This document shows, one piece after another, positions 1 through 7,465 of a DNA stretch of 26,471 nucleotides. The notes below the pieces were generated by a model that had not been told where the DNA came from, made no database searches, and saw nothing but the letters and a program-made list of their open reading frames with translations. Source of the stretch: a virus. The DNA is taken from positions 1-26,471 of the IMG/VR virus record IMGVR_UViG_3300009175_000069, one strand, 5' to 3'. A program made the translations under genes and the position numbers. Numbering within the stretch: position 1 is the stretch's first letter; every line of letters starts with the position of its first letter.

Positions 1-1523
1 GCAGAAACTCCATATCCAAAGCCTGTAACATACAAACCATATAATCCACCGGTTGCAGCAGTATCAACAGTGAGCCTACTTGATGCTGATGTTGTAGTAC
101 CAACCAACAACCTACCACTAGAGTCAATACGCATACGCTCTGTAGAAGCGTTTGTACCAAAAATCATACTTCCACTAGCAGTATCATTTTCAAGTAATAA
201 ATCTGCACCACTTTGAATAAAATATGATTTATTTGTTGAACTAATTAAAGCTAACAAACCACCACTAGAACCACCAATGTTTACAACGCCACGATTAGCC
301 GCTGAATAACTTGCACTTGTGACACCAACAAGGACATTACCACTAGAGTCAATACGCATCCGTTCATTAAATACACTAGCATCTGAACTTGAAGTATTAA
401 AAAGTATTGTTCCTTGTGTTGAAGTATTAGTACCAGTAGCATTTATACGGGCAAACCCACTGCCATTAACATCAATAATTGCGGCATTGGGTGTAAAAGC
501 TGGGGAAGTTCCAGTAACACTTAAACCACCTGTAGCTAATTGCAATGTATTTGTTGGGGTGGTAGTTCCTATTCCTACATATCCATTATTTTTAATAAAC
601 AACAAATCCCGATAAGTGCTTGCTGTAATTAATTGCAAAAAACGAATACCAGTATTAGTATAAATAGCAGGGTCTTCTGTATTCCAAATATCTACTTCAG
701 CATTACCGCTACTAAAGTTTGATGCAAAACCAGCACCTAATCCTTGTTGTGGATATACCAATCCGCTAGGAGCAGAATTATAATTTCCTAAATAACCATA
801 GTTTCCACCTTGTGTAAGCGTAACGTTAATATTTACACTTGTACCAGTAAATGTAAAATTTGCAGAACCAGCTAATGAACCGCTAGAGTTGTATTGGACT
901 TGGGTATTAGAGCCACCAGCACCACCAATAATAGTGGTTGGGTCTACCCAAGTTGGAGCAGAGCCTGTAGATTTAAGGATATAACCATTTGTGCCAATAG
1001 CTAACTTTGATAATGCTGTTCCGCTTGCATAATAAGTCAAATCTCCAGCAGTGTAAGAAGATAATCCAGTACCACCGCTAGTAGTGATTAATGGGCTACC
1101 AAGAGTGGCTGTTGGAAAATAGTCAAAAGCCTGAATAACGTTAGTGCCATCAGCATAAACAGTACAAGTCTTGCCGTTAGGTACGGTAATGCCTGTTCCC
1201 GCTGAAGTCTTAACAACAATGTTAAAACCGCCTGTAGTGTTGTTCTGGACTACATAGTTCTTATTGATTGTCGGAACAATTAAGTTACGGGAAGCAGTGT
1301 TTGTGCCTGTGCAGTTTAGATAAACATTACGGAAAGACTGGCTAGAAACGCTGTTTGTGGCTGTTAAAGTAACATCCGCATCGGTAAATGGTACGGTTAC
1401 ACGACCAACAATGGACTGCTCAAATACGTTTGAGAAGTTATCGTCTGTTGTTACACCCCAAGTACCAGCCTGTTCCCCAGTGCCGATTAACTCAATTTTT
1501 AGATTTGTGGAGTACGTTGACAT
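1..1523 (-). CDS. Tail fibre / receptor-binding protein, partial (3' end outside window)
   Basis: The reading frame is open from ATG at 1523 (AGGAA a few bases upstream) to the window edge, about 507 residues without a stop, so the C-terminus is missing. The N-terminus contains IELIGTGEQAGTWGVTTDDN, a start common to phage tail fibres that bind the virion. It is followed by a Ser/Thr/Gly/Asn-rich beta-structured shaft with TSGGTGLSSYTAGDLTYYAS, VGIGTTTP and two RMRIDSSG-x-LLVG segments. Those last motifs are typical of fibres and spikes that end in an intramolecular chaperone (peptidase S74 type); I infer such a domain lies beyond position 1 but cannot see it. It is the last visible gene of the leftward structural operon, 9 nt after the repeat protein. 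It probably touches the host surface. Host specificity cannot be read. Confidence 0.8.
   Translation of the reverse strand, partial: MSTYSTNLKIELIGTGEQAGTWGVTTDDNFSNVFEQSIVGRVTVPFTDADVTLTATNSVSSQSFRNVYLNCTGTNTASRNLIVPTINKNYVVQNNTTGGFNIVVKTSAGTGITVPNGKTCTVYADGTNVIQAFDYFPTATLGSPLITTSGGTGLSSYTAGDLTYYASGTALSKLAIGTNGYILKSTGSAPTWVDPTTIIGGAGGSNTQVQYNSSGSLAGSANFTFTGTSVNINVTLTQGGNYGYLGNYNSAPSGLVYPQQGLGAGFASNFSSGNAEVDIWNTEDPAIYTNTGIRFLQLITASTYRDLLFIKNNGYVGIGTTTPTNTLQLATGGLSVTGTSPAFTPNAAIIDVNGSGFARINATGTNTSTQGTILFNTSSSDASVFNERMRIDSSGNVLVGVTSASYSAANRGVVNIGGSSGGLLALISSTNKSYFIQSGADLLLENDTASGSMIFGTNASTERMRIDSSGRLLVGTTTSASSRLTVDTAATGGLYGLYVTGFGYGVS
113..359 (-). repeat. Direct repeat inside the tail fibre gene
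   Basis: A 22-nt identical block occurs at 113-134 and 338-359, exactly 225 nt (75 codons) apart and in frame. It encodes the repeated RMRIDSSG-type segment of the fibre shaft. Such in-frame repeats in fibre genes can recombine and change shaft length; that use is inferred. Confidence 0.7.
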
Positions 1524-1532
1524 TGTTTATTC

Positions 1533-2546
1533 CTATACCGTTGTTATATCTGTCCAATTTGCATCTGCTGTGTCATCAACATCGGTCCATCCACTAGTCT
1601 GATCGTCATTAATTTGACCCCAGTTAGCATTTTGATCATCGTCAATCACACTCCAATAATAATACCCAAGTTGACCAAGTATTCCATTCGCTTTTACACC
1701 TACCAAAGTGACTGTCTTCGTTACGCCAACTGTTCCTAAATTCCCTGTTGCTACAACTCCAGTAATCGGTGTCGATTTACCCGGAGATATATTCCCTACA
1801 TTACCCTTTGCCAGTACAGTAGTCAATGTTGGAGATACAACTGGAGCTACTATTTCTGTAGATCCAATAGCTTGTATTCCAGAAATAGCTAATGTGTTAT
1901 TGGCAACTAATGTACCTAATACGCCTGTACCTACAACGCCAGAAAGCGTAGCGGTTTTTTCTGTTGAAACAGAACCTGTTAAACCAGAGCCTAAAACACT
2001 TGTTATGGCTACTGAAATATTGGGTATTTCTGTTCCATCGTATCCGTAAGCCACTACACCAGTAAGAGCTACGGTTTTATCAATTGCTACTGTGCCTGTT
2101 AAGCCCGATGCGCTAACACCAGTTAACGCTTGATCATGGCTTACACCGACTGTTCCTACAAAACCTTGTGCTACATCACCAGTTTCTGTTTCTGAGCTAT
2201 TAGCTACTACTGTACCTAATAGTCCACTTGCTACTACGCCAGATAAAGTGGCGGTCTTACCTACTGCAACTGTACCTACTAATCCCGAAGCTACTACTCC
2301 GCTTAAAGCAACGGATAAGTTTGGTGCGACAGTACCAACGTAGCCTGTAGCAAAAGTACCAGTATCCGCTGGATTCTCATTCGCTACTACAACACCTACG
2401 TTACCTACCGCCACAACACCCGTTAGGGCAACAGTGACATTGGGTGTTTCTGTACCTACCAGTCCACTTGCATTAACACCAGTTAACCCAAGTGTGCCAC
2501 CCCAACCATTGCTGCCCCAAGCGCCATCACCCCAGCCAAGGGACAT
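1533..2546 (-). CDS. Repeat-rich tail-associated structural protein
   Basis: This 337-aa protein has three parts. A Gly/Trp-rich N-terminus (MSLGWGDGAWGSNGWGG) resembles starts of phage tail proteins. About 14 tandem repeats of roughly 20 aa follow, with consensus (L/I)(T/S)GV-x-A-x-G-x2-GTV and a variable 7-8 aa tail; the most diverged copies are the two around IQAIGSTEIV and VLAKGNVGNI. The C-terminus has four short Trp/Asp-rich units (such as WSVIDDDQ, WGQINDDQ, WTDVDDT). The hydrophobic-Gly-Thr-Val pattern suggests a beta-strand per repeat, as in a solenoid or fibre. It lies between a small tail protein and the tail fibre, so a tail role is inferred from position. No enzyme motif is visible. 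The repeat count may vary between related phages. Confidence 0.7.
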   Translation of the reverse strand: MSLGWGDGAWGSNGWGGTLGLTGVNASGLVGTETPNVTVALTGVVAVGNVGVVVANENPADTGTFATGYVGTVAPNLSVALSGVVASGLVGTVAVGKTATLSGVVASGLLGTVVANSSETETGDVAQGFVGTVGVSHDQALTGVSASGLTGTVAIDKTVALTGVVAYGYDGTEIPNISVAITSVLGSGLTGSVSTEKTATLSGVVGTGVLGTLVANNTLAISGIQAIGSTEIVAPVVSPTLTTVLAKGNVGNISPGKSTPITGVVATGNLGTVGVTKTVTLVGVKANGILGQLGYYYWSVIDDDQNANWGQINDDQTSGWTDVDDTADANWTDITTV

Positions 2547-2557
2547 AAATTACTCGC

Positions 2558-3037
2558 TTAGGTTGTTGCCAGACGCACTAAAGCAGTCGTGGTAGTGTTG
2601 GAAGGCATTGTCAGAGTAAAGTTACCTGCTGTAATGGTTTGTGAACCGAATGTGAATACCGCTACAGCCTTGTTAGATTGGCTAGAGTTGTACATCAACA
2701 TTGTGTCAAAAGCAGTAGCTAACGTTACGCTTGTATATACAATAGCTGCTGAAGGAGTCCAGTAACCTACACCAGCCGTAGAAGAGGCATTGGTAGACGC
2801 TGGGTTAGTAGCATTCGTTACCGCTACGCCACCAGCCGTATAACCAGAACCAGATACCTCTCCAGTTGCTGAATAAGCTGTAGTAGAAGCATTCAAAGTA
2901 GCTGTAGTTAAATACAGGGCAGCTTTAAATGTATCTGCTACACCAGCAGAGCGAGCAGGGTTTAATGTAGAGAAATTGTGTACCGCATCTAGGGCTTCGC
3001 CTAAGAACGATGTACACATTGATTGAGTATTTGCCAT
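2558..3037 (-). CDS. Putative tail/virion protein, paralogue of the gene at 3246-3656
   Basis: This 159-aa Thr/Ser/Ala-rich protein starts at ATG 3037 behind AGGA. It has an N-terminal helix (CTSFLGEALDAVHNF) and then a beta-rich body containing ALYLTTATLN, SGSGYTAGG, MLMYNSSQSNKAVAVFTFG and TLTMPSNT, ending in ALVRLATT. The order and spacing of these segments match the 136-aa product of 3246-3656, so the two look like an old duplication. Its place in the tail block suggests a virion component. No catalytic motif is visible and I do not assign a specific part. Confidence 0.65.
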   Translation of the reverse strand: MANTQSMCTSFLGEALDAVHNFSTLNPARSAGVADTFKAALYLTTATLNASTTAYSATGEVSGSGYTAGGVAVTNATNPASTNASSTAGVGYWTPSAAIVYTSVTLATAFDTMLMYNSSQSNKAVAVFTFGSQTITAGNFTLTMPSNTTTTALVRLATT

Positions 3038-3041
3038 TTTA

Positions 3042-3236
3042 TTATCCTAAAGAAGCGGTTTCTGCGCCAGAAAAAGGTGATGTTTTAAGAGTTACATGGG
3101 CAGAGCGATGAACAAGTTCACCATCCAACCAGTATTCTGTCCAAGTTGTGGATTCGATGTCATTGTCAACAGATCCTTCTCTCTTTTCTAGCAAAGAATC
3201 GTCCATATCGCCTTTGGTAGTAGTTACTAATGCCAT
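3042..3236 (-). CDS. Small hypothetical protein of the tail block
   Basis: A 64-aa acidic protein starts at ATG 3236 behind a strong AAGGAG six bases upstream. It lies between the two paralogous tail proteins with 4-nt and 9-nt gaps, so it is surely co-transcribed with them. It has no membrane segment, cysteine motif or recognised domain. The central WTEYWLDGELVHRS may form a short beta hairpin. I do not recognise it. Confidence 0.6.
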   Translation of the reverse strand: MALVTTTKGDMDDSLLEKREGSVDNDIESTTWTEYWLDGELVHRSAHVTLKTSPFSGAETASLG

Positions 3237-3245
3237 GTAAGCTCC

Positions 3246-3656
3246 TTAAACACGAATTAATGCACTATTTGCTGAATCAGCAGGTAATGTCACAGTAAAT
3301 GAACCTATACAAGTCTTATCTGATCCAAAATTAAGAACAGCAACAGACTTGTTTCCCTTCGTCTGATTGTAGATTAAAGCACCTCTACAAGTAAAGGAAG
3401 CAGGAGACCATAATAAATTATCAAAACTAATATAGACTGTGCTTCCAGACGTATTAATAGTAACATTTTGGCAAAGTTTTCCACCTTCCAAATACCCCGT
3501 TCCTACGACTTCGTTTACAACAGAATACACAGTAGTATCTGCTCCAATACTGGCATTTCCTGTGTATAAAGCCATAAACAATACATCTGTAGACAAGTCT
3601 TGAAGGGCTTGTAAAATGTCCTGTTTAAACGAGGTAGTAATGGTTTGTTCTATCAT
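3246..3656 (-). CDS. Putative tail/virion protein, paralogue of the gene at 2558-3037
   Basis: This 136-aa protein has an N-terminal amphipathic stretch (TTSFKQDILQALQDL). Then come LFMALYTGNASIG, VVNEVVGTGYLEGG, GALIYNQTKGNKSVAVLNFG and SFTVTLPADSANSALIRV. The final two blocks line up with MLMYNSSQSNKAVAVFTFG and FTLTMPS-ALVRL of the downstream paralogue. Its ATG overlaps the stop of the 220-aa neck gene (ATGA), so translation is probably coupled. A structural tail role is inferred from location and beta-rich composition. Confidence 0.65.
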   Translation of the reverse strand: MIEQTITTSFKQDILQALQDLSTDVLFMALYTGNASIGADTTVYSVVNEVVGTGYLEGGKLCQNVTINTSGSTVYISFDNLLWSPASFTCRGALIYNQTKGNKSVAVLNFGSDKTCIGSFTVTLPADSANSALIRV

Positions 3657-4315
3657 GAGACTTTGTATTTAGGCATTCCATCACGATAAGAATCACCCTT
3701 CTCTTTGGCATCACCCAATTGTTTCAGAAGAGCCATTGATTCAACATATCGTCCTTGGTAAATAGCAACCATATCTGCCTCACCCTTCATATAGGTAATA
3801 GCTTCCATTAGAGTGCCGTTTAATAAAGCGGTATCAAAGTTATCTCCAAGCCAAGTAGTTCCAGCAGTCACAATGGATTCAGGATAGAAGAAGTAATGCA
3901 ATTCCATCCGATAAACCGCATCTGGAGTTGGTCCAAGAATGAACGACAAGTCAGTTGGAATTGTTGTTTGCGGACCAAATAACCCATAATACTGGGGTAA
4001 ACCCGTATCATTTGTTGCTGGAAACGCTTCACGAATGAAGTTCACATCTTTGTTTAGCAGATAAGTATAGGTTTCATTATCAGTTCCATAGTTTTCTATC
4101 ACTGCTAAAGAAAAGGTAGCAAGATAATCAGAAGGAGCAGATAAATACTTATTGGCTGGAACGGTTACACCAGTTACATTTTTACGCAACGCAGGAAGCT
4201 GAACAGAGTTATAGATCTTCTGTTCTGCTTGCTCAATGAAGCGATTCATATCAACAGTAGGGAATGTATTCTCCGAATAATCCTCTACAGCAGTAACTAG
4301 TTCAGCATAATTCAT
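3653..4315 (-). CDS. Putative head-tail adaptor / neck protein
   Basis: This 220-aa protein begins MNYAELVTAVEDYSEN, then has a helical region FIEQAEQKIYNSVQLPALRK and a beta region with a short hydrophobic C-terminal part. That N-terminal layout (a helix with DYSEN, then FI-x2-AEQ-I and LP-LR) recurs in structural proteins next to the gp4-like neck protein of podovirus-type phages. I infer a neck or adaptor role. It overlaps both neighbours by 4 nt (ATGA), indicating tight coupling. The C-terminus (SYRDGMPKYKVS) is charged. The exact position in the virion is not determinable here. Confidence 0.6.
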   Translation of the reverse strand: MNYAELVTAVEDYSENTFPTVDMNRFIEQAEQKIYNSVQLPALRKNVTGVTVPANKYLSAPSDYLATFSLAVIENYGTDNETYTYLLNKDVNFIREAFPATNDTGLPQYYGLFGPQTTIPTDLSFILGPTPDAVYRMELHYFFYPESIVTAGTTWLGDNFDTALLNGTLMEAITYMKGEADMVAIYQGRYVESMALLKQLGDAKEKGDSYRDGMPKYKVS

Positions 4316-4656
4316 GCCATTGGACCTCTGCTTTTAATTCCTTTAGTAGCAGCACCATAGCCACGCATGGTAATGCCTTCAGTTTTAGCACCACGAGTGT
4401 TGTTACCAATACTGACCCTACGGGATGGCATACCACCGGGAGTAGATTCATTAGCACTCATTGCATTTGGATCCGTTGCATAAGCAATATCACCATTTTC
4501 AGGGCTTTGCATTGGTTGTTTATAGATTTCAATGTCATTACCACCACCTGTAGGATACTTAAATCCAGTATAAGTACTAGCGTCTTTATTGTTTTTAGCA
4601 TTGCCTAAAGGATAGGCTTGTGCTGGAGTTGCTTTGATTGTTTTATTAGTAGCCAT
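4312..4656 (-). CDS. Small Gly/Asn/Thr-rich virion-associated protein
   Basis: This 114-aa basic, low-complexity protein ends with MRGYGAATKGIKSRGPMA. The RG-x-GAATKG-x-K-x-RGPM tail recurs in small hypothetical proteins of structural operons in aquatic podovirus-like phages, by my recollection. There is no hydrophobic core long enough for a membrane segment and much of the chain is probably disordered. The start ATG overlaps the stop of the 67-aa gene (TAATG), and its end overlaps the neck gene by 4 nt. Its function is unknown; a role in binding packaged DNA or in the virion is conceivable from its charge. Confidence 0.6.
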   Translation of the reverse strand: MATNKTIKATPAQAYPLGNAKNNKDASTYTGFKYPTGGGNDIEIYKQPMQSPENGDIAYATDPNAMSANESTPGGMPSRRVSIGNNTRGAKTEGITMRGYGAATKGIKSRGPMA

Positions 4657-4859
4657 TATCGACCCCTTCCAGCAGACTTTTGGTTCATTACTTTCGCAAT
4701 GCCACGTCCATACTTTTTCATATCCATCTGGGATTTACCACCACCAGAACGAGTTGCAGGACCTGTTTCTAGTTTTACTGCTGGACCTGAATCACCGTAG
4801 TTTTTACCTACAGTTTTACCTTTTTTTTCAATGCCGTTAGCACCTGATTTGAATGACAT
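4656..4859 (-). CDS. Small basic protein
   Basis: This 67-aa Lys/Gly/Ser-rich protein has an ATG behind AAGGAG with good spacing, and a C-terminus of MKKYGRGIAKVMNQKSAGRGR. It shows the compositional style of the adjacent 114-, 91- and 220-aa basic proteins and overlaps the next gene by one base of the stop. No domain is recognised. A nucleic-acid-contacting or virion-packaged role is possible but unproven. Confidence 0.6.
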   Translation of the reverse strand: MSFKSGANGIEKKGKTVGKNYGDSGPAVKLETGPATRSGGGKSQMDMKKYGRGIAKVMNQKSAGRGR

Positions 4860-4868
4860 ATTTGCTCC

Positions 4869-5291
4869 TTAAGTTACTGATATTGTGACATTTGCTACTT
4901 GAAAGTTCAACACTAAATCATTTGGAGTTAAACCATTATCCCTAGCACCACCAATAGGATACCAACCCCATTGAAATATCCGACTACCACCTTCTGGATA
5001 CCCTATTCCTTCAACGCTGGTACTATCTGTTAATAAATCTTGTAATCCACTTTGTCCTGAAGCTTTATAGCTAACGTCTGGTCTAGGCTCTCTAACAGCT
5101 TGTGGGTCATACACTGGATACATTCCAAGCGATAACTGTGGCTGATCTGGATCCCAACAATCAGGACAAACCTTAATATTAAAGAGTTTAGTTTTAATAA
5201 TCTCTTTTTTTAATTCTTTCAGCATATACCGCTGACCGCATCTGTCGCATTCGGCTATGCTGTATTTGCCACTAGCGTACTGAGTAGCCAT
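4869..5291 (-). CDS. Zinc-ribbon structural protein
   Basis: This 140-aa protein has a clear four-cysteine zinc ribbon near its N-terminus: C15-x2-C18 (ECDRCGQRY) and C42-x2-C45 (VCPDCWDPDQPQ). The CPDCWDP(D/H)QPQ signature recurs in a conserved phage structural-operon protein beside gp4-like neck genes. The rest is Pro/Gly-rich with a hydrophobic beta-strand C-terminus (VLNFQVANVTISVT). The start overlaps the stop of the upstream gene as TAATG. It may contribute to the neck or head-tail junction; that is inference from context. Confidence 0.65.
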   Translation of the reverse strand: MATQYASGKYSIAECDRCGQRYMLKELKKEIIKTKLFNIKVCPDCWDPDQPQLSLGMYPVYDPQAVREPRPDVSYKASGQSGLQDLLTDSTSVEGIGYPEGGSRIFQWGWYPIGGARDNGLTPNDLVLNFQVANVTISVT

Positions 5292-6205
5292 TACCAGAAC
5301 ATCTGTCTTGGAGCCAACCGTAGTGAGGCTTTTTCACGATCTTCCGTAGAAGCTGTTAACCACTGTTCTTCATATGCCGCTTTAAGCATATCTACTCGTC
5401 CCATTGCTTCAGGAACCTTGATAGATAAATGATAAGCCAATCCTGCGGTTAATGCAGGTAATAAGCGAAAAGGAATATCTTCTACCTTTGTACCGCTACC
5501 AGCATCTTGAATTCTGCGTAATCTGTAATAGACCAAGGTATATCCACCGCCAGCATTAGGAGTGTTCCAAATCTTAATACAAGGCAAATTTTGAACAGAA
5601 ATGACTGCTCCCGTTAAATGGGAAGTCGCTGTTGTGCCATTTTGACCACGAGCACAAAGTTGAAGCTGATTGCTTGCAATACTTTCATAATAGATAGTCT
5701 CAGTACCAATCAAAACATACCCTGAAGAACCTAAATCCGCAGTAGAACTAACGGTAATTGTGGTGTCTGTAGCAGAAATACCACCATTTAAAGTGGCTGT
5801 AGTAAGGTTAGATTCACCAGATTGACGGTTAACCCATAACTGAATAGGTCTTCCTTGAGCCAATTTATTGGGTATTTGAAGATACATTGTTTCTGAAATA
5901 CGGGTAATGCTAATGTCAATTTGATTCGTTGTAGCTTGATTTTGACGAATCACGGTGTCTAAAAGATCTATCGTATCCAATGGAATAGGATAAGTACTTT
6001 GTCCTGTTACTAAAGGAATTTCTCCTTGTTCTATTGTCCAAAGGTTAATACCTCGATTAGCCCATTCAATTGTTAGCAAGTTTAAACTGCGTCTTGCTGT
6101 TTTTAATTGATAACCAGAACGCATTTCCACACCGCAACGCTCATAGGCTTCCTCTGCCATCTCATTGAATGGCAGATTGAAATCAGTGGTTCCAGTAGTG
6201 GTCAT
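5291..6205 (-). CDS. P22 gp4-like neck (packaged-DNA stabilisation / tail accessory) protein
   Basis: This 304-aa protein starts with NLPFNEMAEEAYERCGVEMRS and has the helix LKTARRSLNLLTIEWANRGI, then LWTIEQGEIPLVTGQSTYPI. It ends in a helical domain with LAAGLAYHLSIKVPE-like segments (here LTAGLAYHLSIKVPE). This layout matches the tail accessory factors that lock DNA after packaging under the portal. Between about residues 135 and 205 there is an inserted beta-sandwich-like module (ATLNGGISATDTTITVSSTA, then VLIGTETIYYESI and RGQNGTTATSHLTG), a surface module seen in several phage virion proteins. The downstream gene overlaps at TAATG and the upstream one at ATGA. The neck assignment is fairly secure. 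Confidence 0.75.
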   Translation of the reverse strand: MTTTGTTDFNLPFNEMAEEAYERCGVEMRSGYQLKTARRSLNLLTIEWANRGINLWTIEQGEIPLVTGQSTYPIPLDTIDLLDTVIRQNQATTNQIDISITRISETMYLQIPNKLAQGRPIQLWVNRQSGESNLTTATLNGGISATDTTITVSSTADLGSSGYVLIGTETIYYESIASNQLQLCARGQNGTTATSHLTGAVISVQNLPCIKIWNTPNAGGGYTLVYYRLRRIQDAGSGTKVEDIPFRLLPALTAGLAYHLSIKVPEAMGRVDMLKAAYEEQWLTASTEDREKASLRLAPRQMFW

Positions 6206-6477
6206 TTAAGTCCTTTGAGTGTCTCAGCGAGACGAGCACGTTGACCAAGTTTACCGGGCTTCTTAGCAGCCGATGCAAGCTTCTTAGCAGGGATTGTCTT
6301 ACCAGCCTTCACGCCTAGCTCTTTACGCAGCGCACCGGGCTTTTTAATGGCATCCTTGATCCAAGTCTTTCCACCTTCAGCATACTGAGTGAAGTCAGTA
6401 TTATCCCTACGTGGCTTTTTAGTTCCATTAGGCATCTTAGAAGGGAGTATTGCTCCCATTCCACGAGAAAGTCTCAC
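6202..6477 (-). CDS. Small basic virion-associated protein
   Basis: This 91-aa very basic protein starts with GTG at 6477, about 11 bases after AAAGGA; the next in-frame ATG (6459) has no ribosome site, so GTG is preferred. Its second half (KKPGALRKELGVKAGKTIPA, then KLGQRARLAETLKGLK) is a conserved pattern in small proteins of podovirus-like structural operons. Two helices with Lys/Arg faces are likely. The stop overlaps the gp4-like gene by 4 nt. Function is unknown; its charge suggests contact with packaged DNA or nucleic acid in the particle. Confidence 0.65.
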   Translation of the reverse strand: MRLSRGMGAILPSKMPNGTKKPRRDNTDFTQYAEGGKTWIKDAIKKPGALRKELGVKAGKTIPAKKLASAAKKPGKLGQRARLAETLKGLK

Positions 6478-6502
6478 GCTCTTGTTTTTCCTTTAACCAT
6501 GA

Positions 6503-7135
6503 TTATCTCTTTGCTTTTCCACCACCACACATGGTGATAAATTTACCTTTAGTCTTGCCTTTAATCTCAATACCACCGCCACGAGCCATTTTAATGATCT
6601 TAGCTGTACCAGTAGCTTTCTTTTGAATGGAACTTTCTCCACGAGCTACACCACCTTTTTTCATTGGTGCTCCTGTTGGTGCTCCCATTGGTGCTCCCAT
6701 TGGAGGAGCCATTGGAGGACGTGGAACTGACATTGGAGGAGTAGGGGCAGCTCCCATTGGAGGAGCCATTGGTGGGCGCATTGGTGGACGAGCTACAGGA
6801 CGATTTTTTGCTTGTGCATTTAACATTGCCACCACTTTAGGATCTACTTTACCGCCAGTAGCCATCTTTTTTTCGCCTTCTTCACCACTGGCATATTGCC
6901 GTGGACTAATCTTTCCAGATTTAATTGCTTTAGCTTCTGCTAATTCTTCTTTGTAAGTTTCCTTACCTTTAAATAATTTTCCCACAATATCACCGCCTTT
7001 TTTAAATGTTTTGCCTTTATCGGCTTTTGCAAAATCCTCACCTACAGACTGTTTAACTCCAACCTTTTTAGCAAATGCAGGGCTATGAGCAATTGCTTCC
7101 ATAAAATTATGCTGTTTTTTTGATGTACTAGGCAT
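6503..7135 (-). CDS. Pro/Met/Gly-rich basic virion-associated protein
   Basis: The frame can be extended to a TTG at 7165, but the ATG at 7135 gives the conserved start MPSTSKKQHNFMEAIAHSPA, seen in many aquatic phage proteins, with AAGGA about 11 bases upstream. The 210-aa product has a helical, basic N-terminal domain (FAKKVGVKQSVGEDFAKAD). A low-complexity middle (about residues 115-170) is built from PPM and GAPM units such as RPPMAPPMGAPMGAP. The tail is Gly/Lys-rich and ends CGGGKAKR. The middle is surely disordered. It overlaps the upstream membrane-protein gene by 8 nt. Its role is unknown; it sits among virion genes. Confidence 0.65.
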   Translation of the reverse strand: MPSTSKKQHNFMEAIAHSPAFAKKVGVKQSVGEDFAKADKGKTFKKGGDIVGKLFKGKETYKEELAEAKAIKSGKISPRQYASGEEGEKKMATGGKVDPKVVAMLNAQAKNRPVARPPMRPPMAPPMGAAPTPPMSVPRPPMAPPMGAPMGAPTGAPMKKGGVARGESSIQKKATGTAKIIKMARGGGIEIKGKTKGKFITMCGGGKAKR

Positions 7136-7373
7136 GAATTCTATTTTCCTTAATAACTGTATCAAGCTTTTGTTCCATACGATCTAAGCGGTCTAAGACA
7201 CGATTAATATCAAGATGAACATCCACCTTAGTTACATATTCCTTAGCTACTTCCTCACGGGTCTTGTTCAAAAGAATGTCAATACGTTTTATTTCGTCTG
7301 ACTTATCTTTTAAAATATACCCAAGACCAGCAAGTCCAGCAGATAATAAAATATTCCAAAAAGTTAATTCCAT
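7128..7373 (-). CDS. Membrane-anchored coiled-coil protein (possible lysis-related)
   Basis: This 81-aa protein has one N-terminal hydrophobic segment (FWNILLSAGLAGLGYIL, residues 5-21). A charged heptad-like coiled coil follows to the end (IKRIDILLNKTREEVAKEYV, then INRVLDRLDRMEQKLDTV). This form is common for small phage inner-membrane proteins near lysis or tail genes and has been compared with holin or spanin-type proteins, but no diagnostic motif exists. It overlaps the 33-aa gene upstream by 10 nt and the next gene by 8 nt. No separate endolysin gene is seen in the window. Confidence 0.6.
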   Translation of the reverse strand: MELTFWNILLSAGLAGLGYILKDKSDEIKRIDILLNKTREEVAKEYVTKVDVHLDINRVLDRLDRMEQKLDTVIKENRIHA

Positions 7374-7465
7374 TTAACATTTCCCTTAGCGGTAAGACCA
7401 GCCCCTTTTGAGACTGGAAGCTTTTCGCCTCTACCAACAGAGAGAGAAGGAGTTTTCTTAGCCAT
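7364..7465 (-). CDS. 33-aa protein with the SVGRGEKLPVSKGAGLTAKG motif
   Basis: A short frame runs from ATG 7465 to TAA 7364. Its product starts MAKKTPSLSVGRGEKLPVSK, continues GAGLTAKGNV and ends KWN. The LPVSKGAGLTAKG segment recurs in small phage proteins of roughly 100 aa (I believe DUF6321-like). Here the protein stops right after the motif, where relatives continue with KYNRATGS-type sequence, so this is a minimal or truncated form. It overlaps the upstream stop by 8 nt and the downstream start by 10 nt, the same nesting as its neighbours, which supports it being translated. Function unknown. Confidence 0.65.
   Translation of the reverse strand: MAKKTPSLSVGRGEKLPVSKGAGLTAKGNVKWN

Noticed and set aside
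1708-2049. Plus-strand frame inside the repeat protein
   Set aside because: It mirrors the repetitive Val/Thr/Pro composition of the real minus-strand gene and has no independent support.
1533-2546. CRISPR-like array from evenly spaced repeats
   Set aside because: The 60-nt periodicity is protein-coding, the repeats are imperfect at DNA level, and there is no conserved repeat with unique spacers.
6627-6956. Plus-strand Gly/Ile-rich frame opposite the Pro/Met-rich protein
   Set aside because: It is produced by the low-complexity PPM/GAPM region on the other strand.
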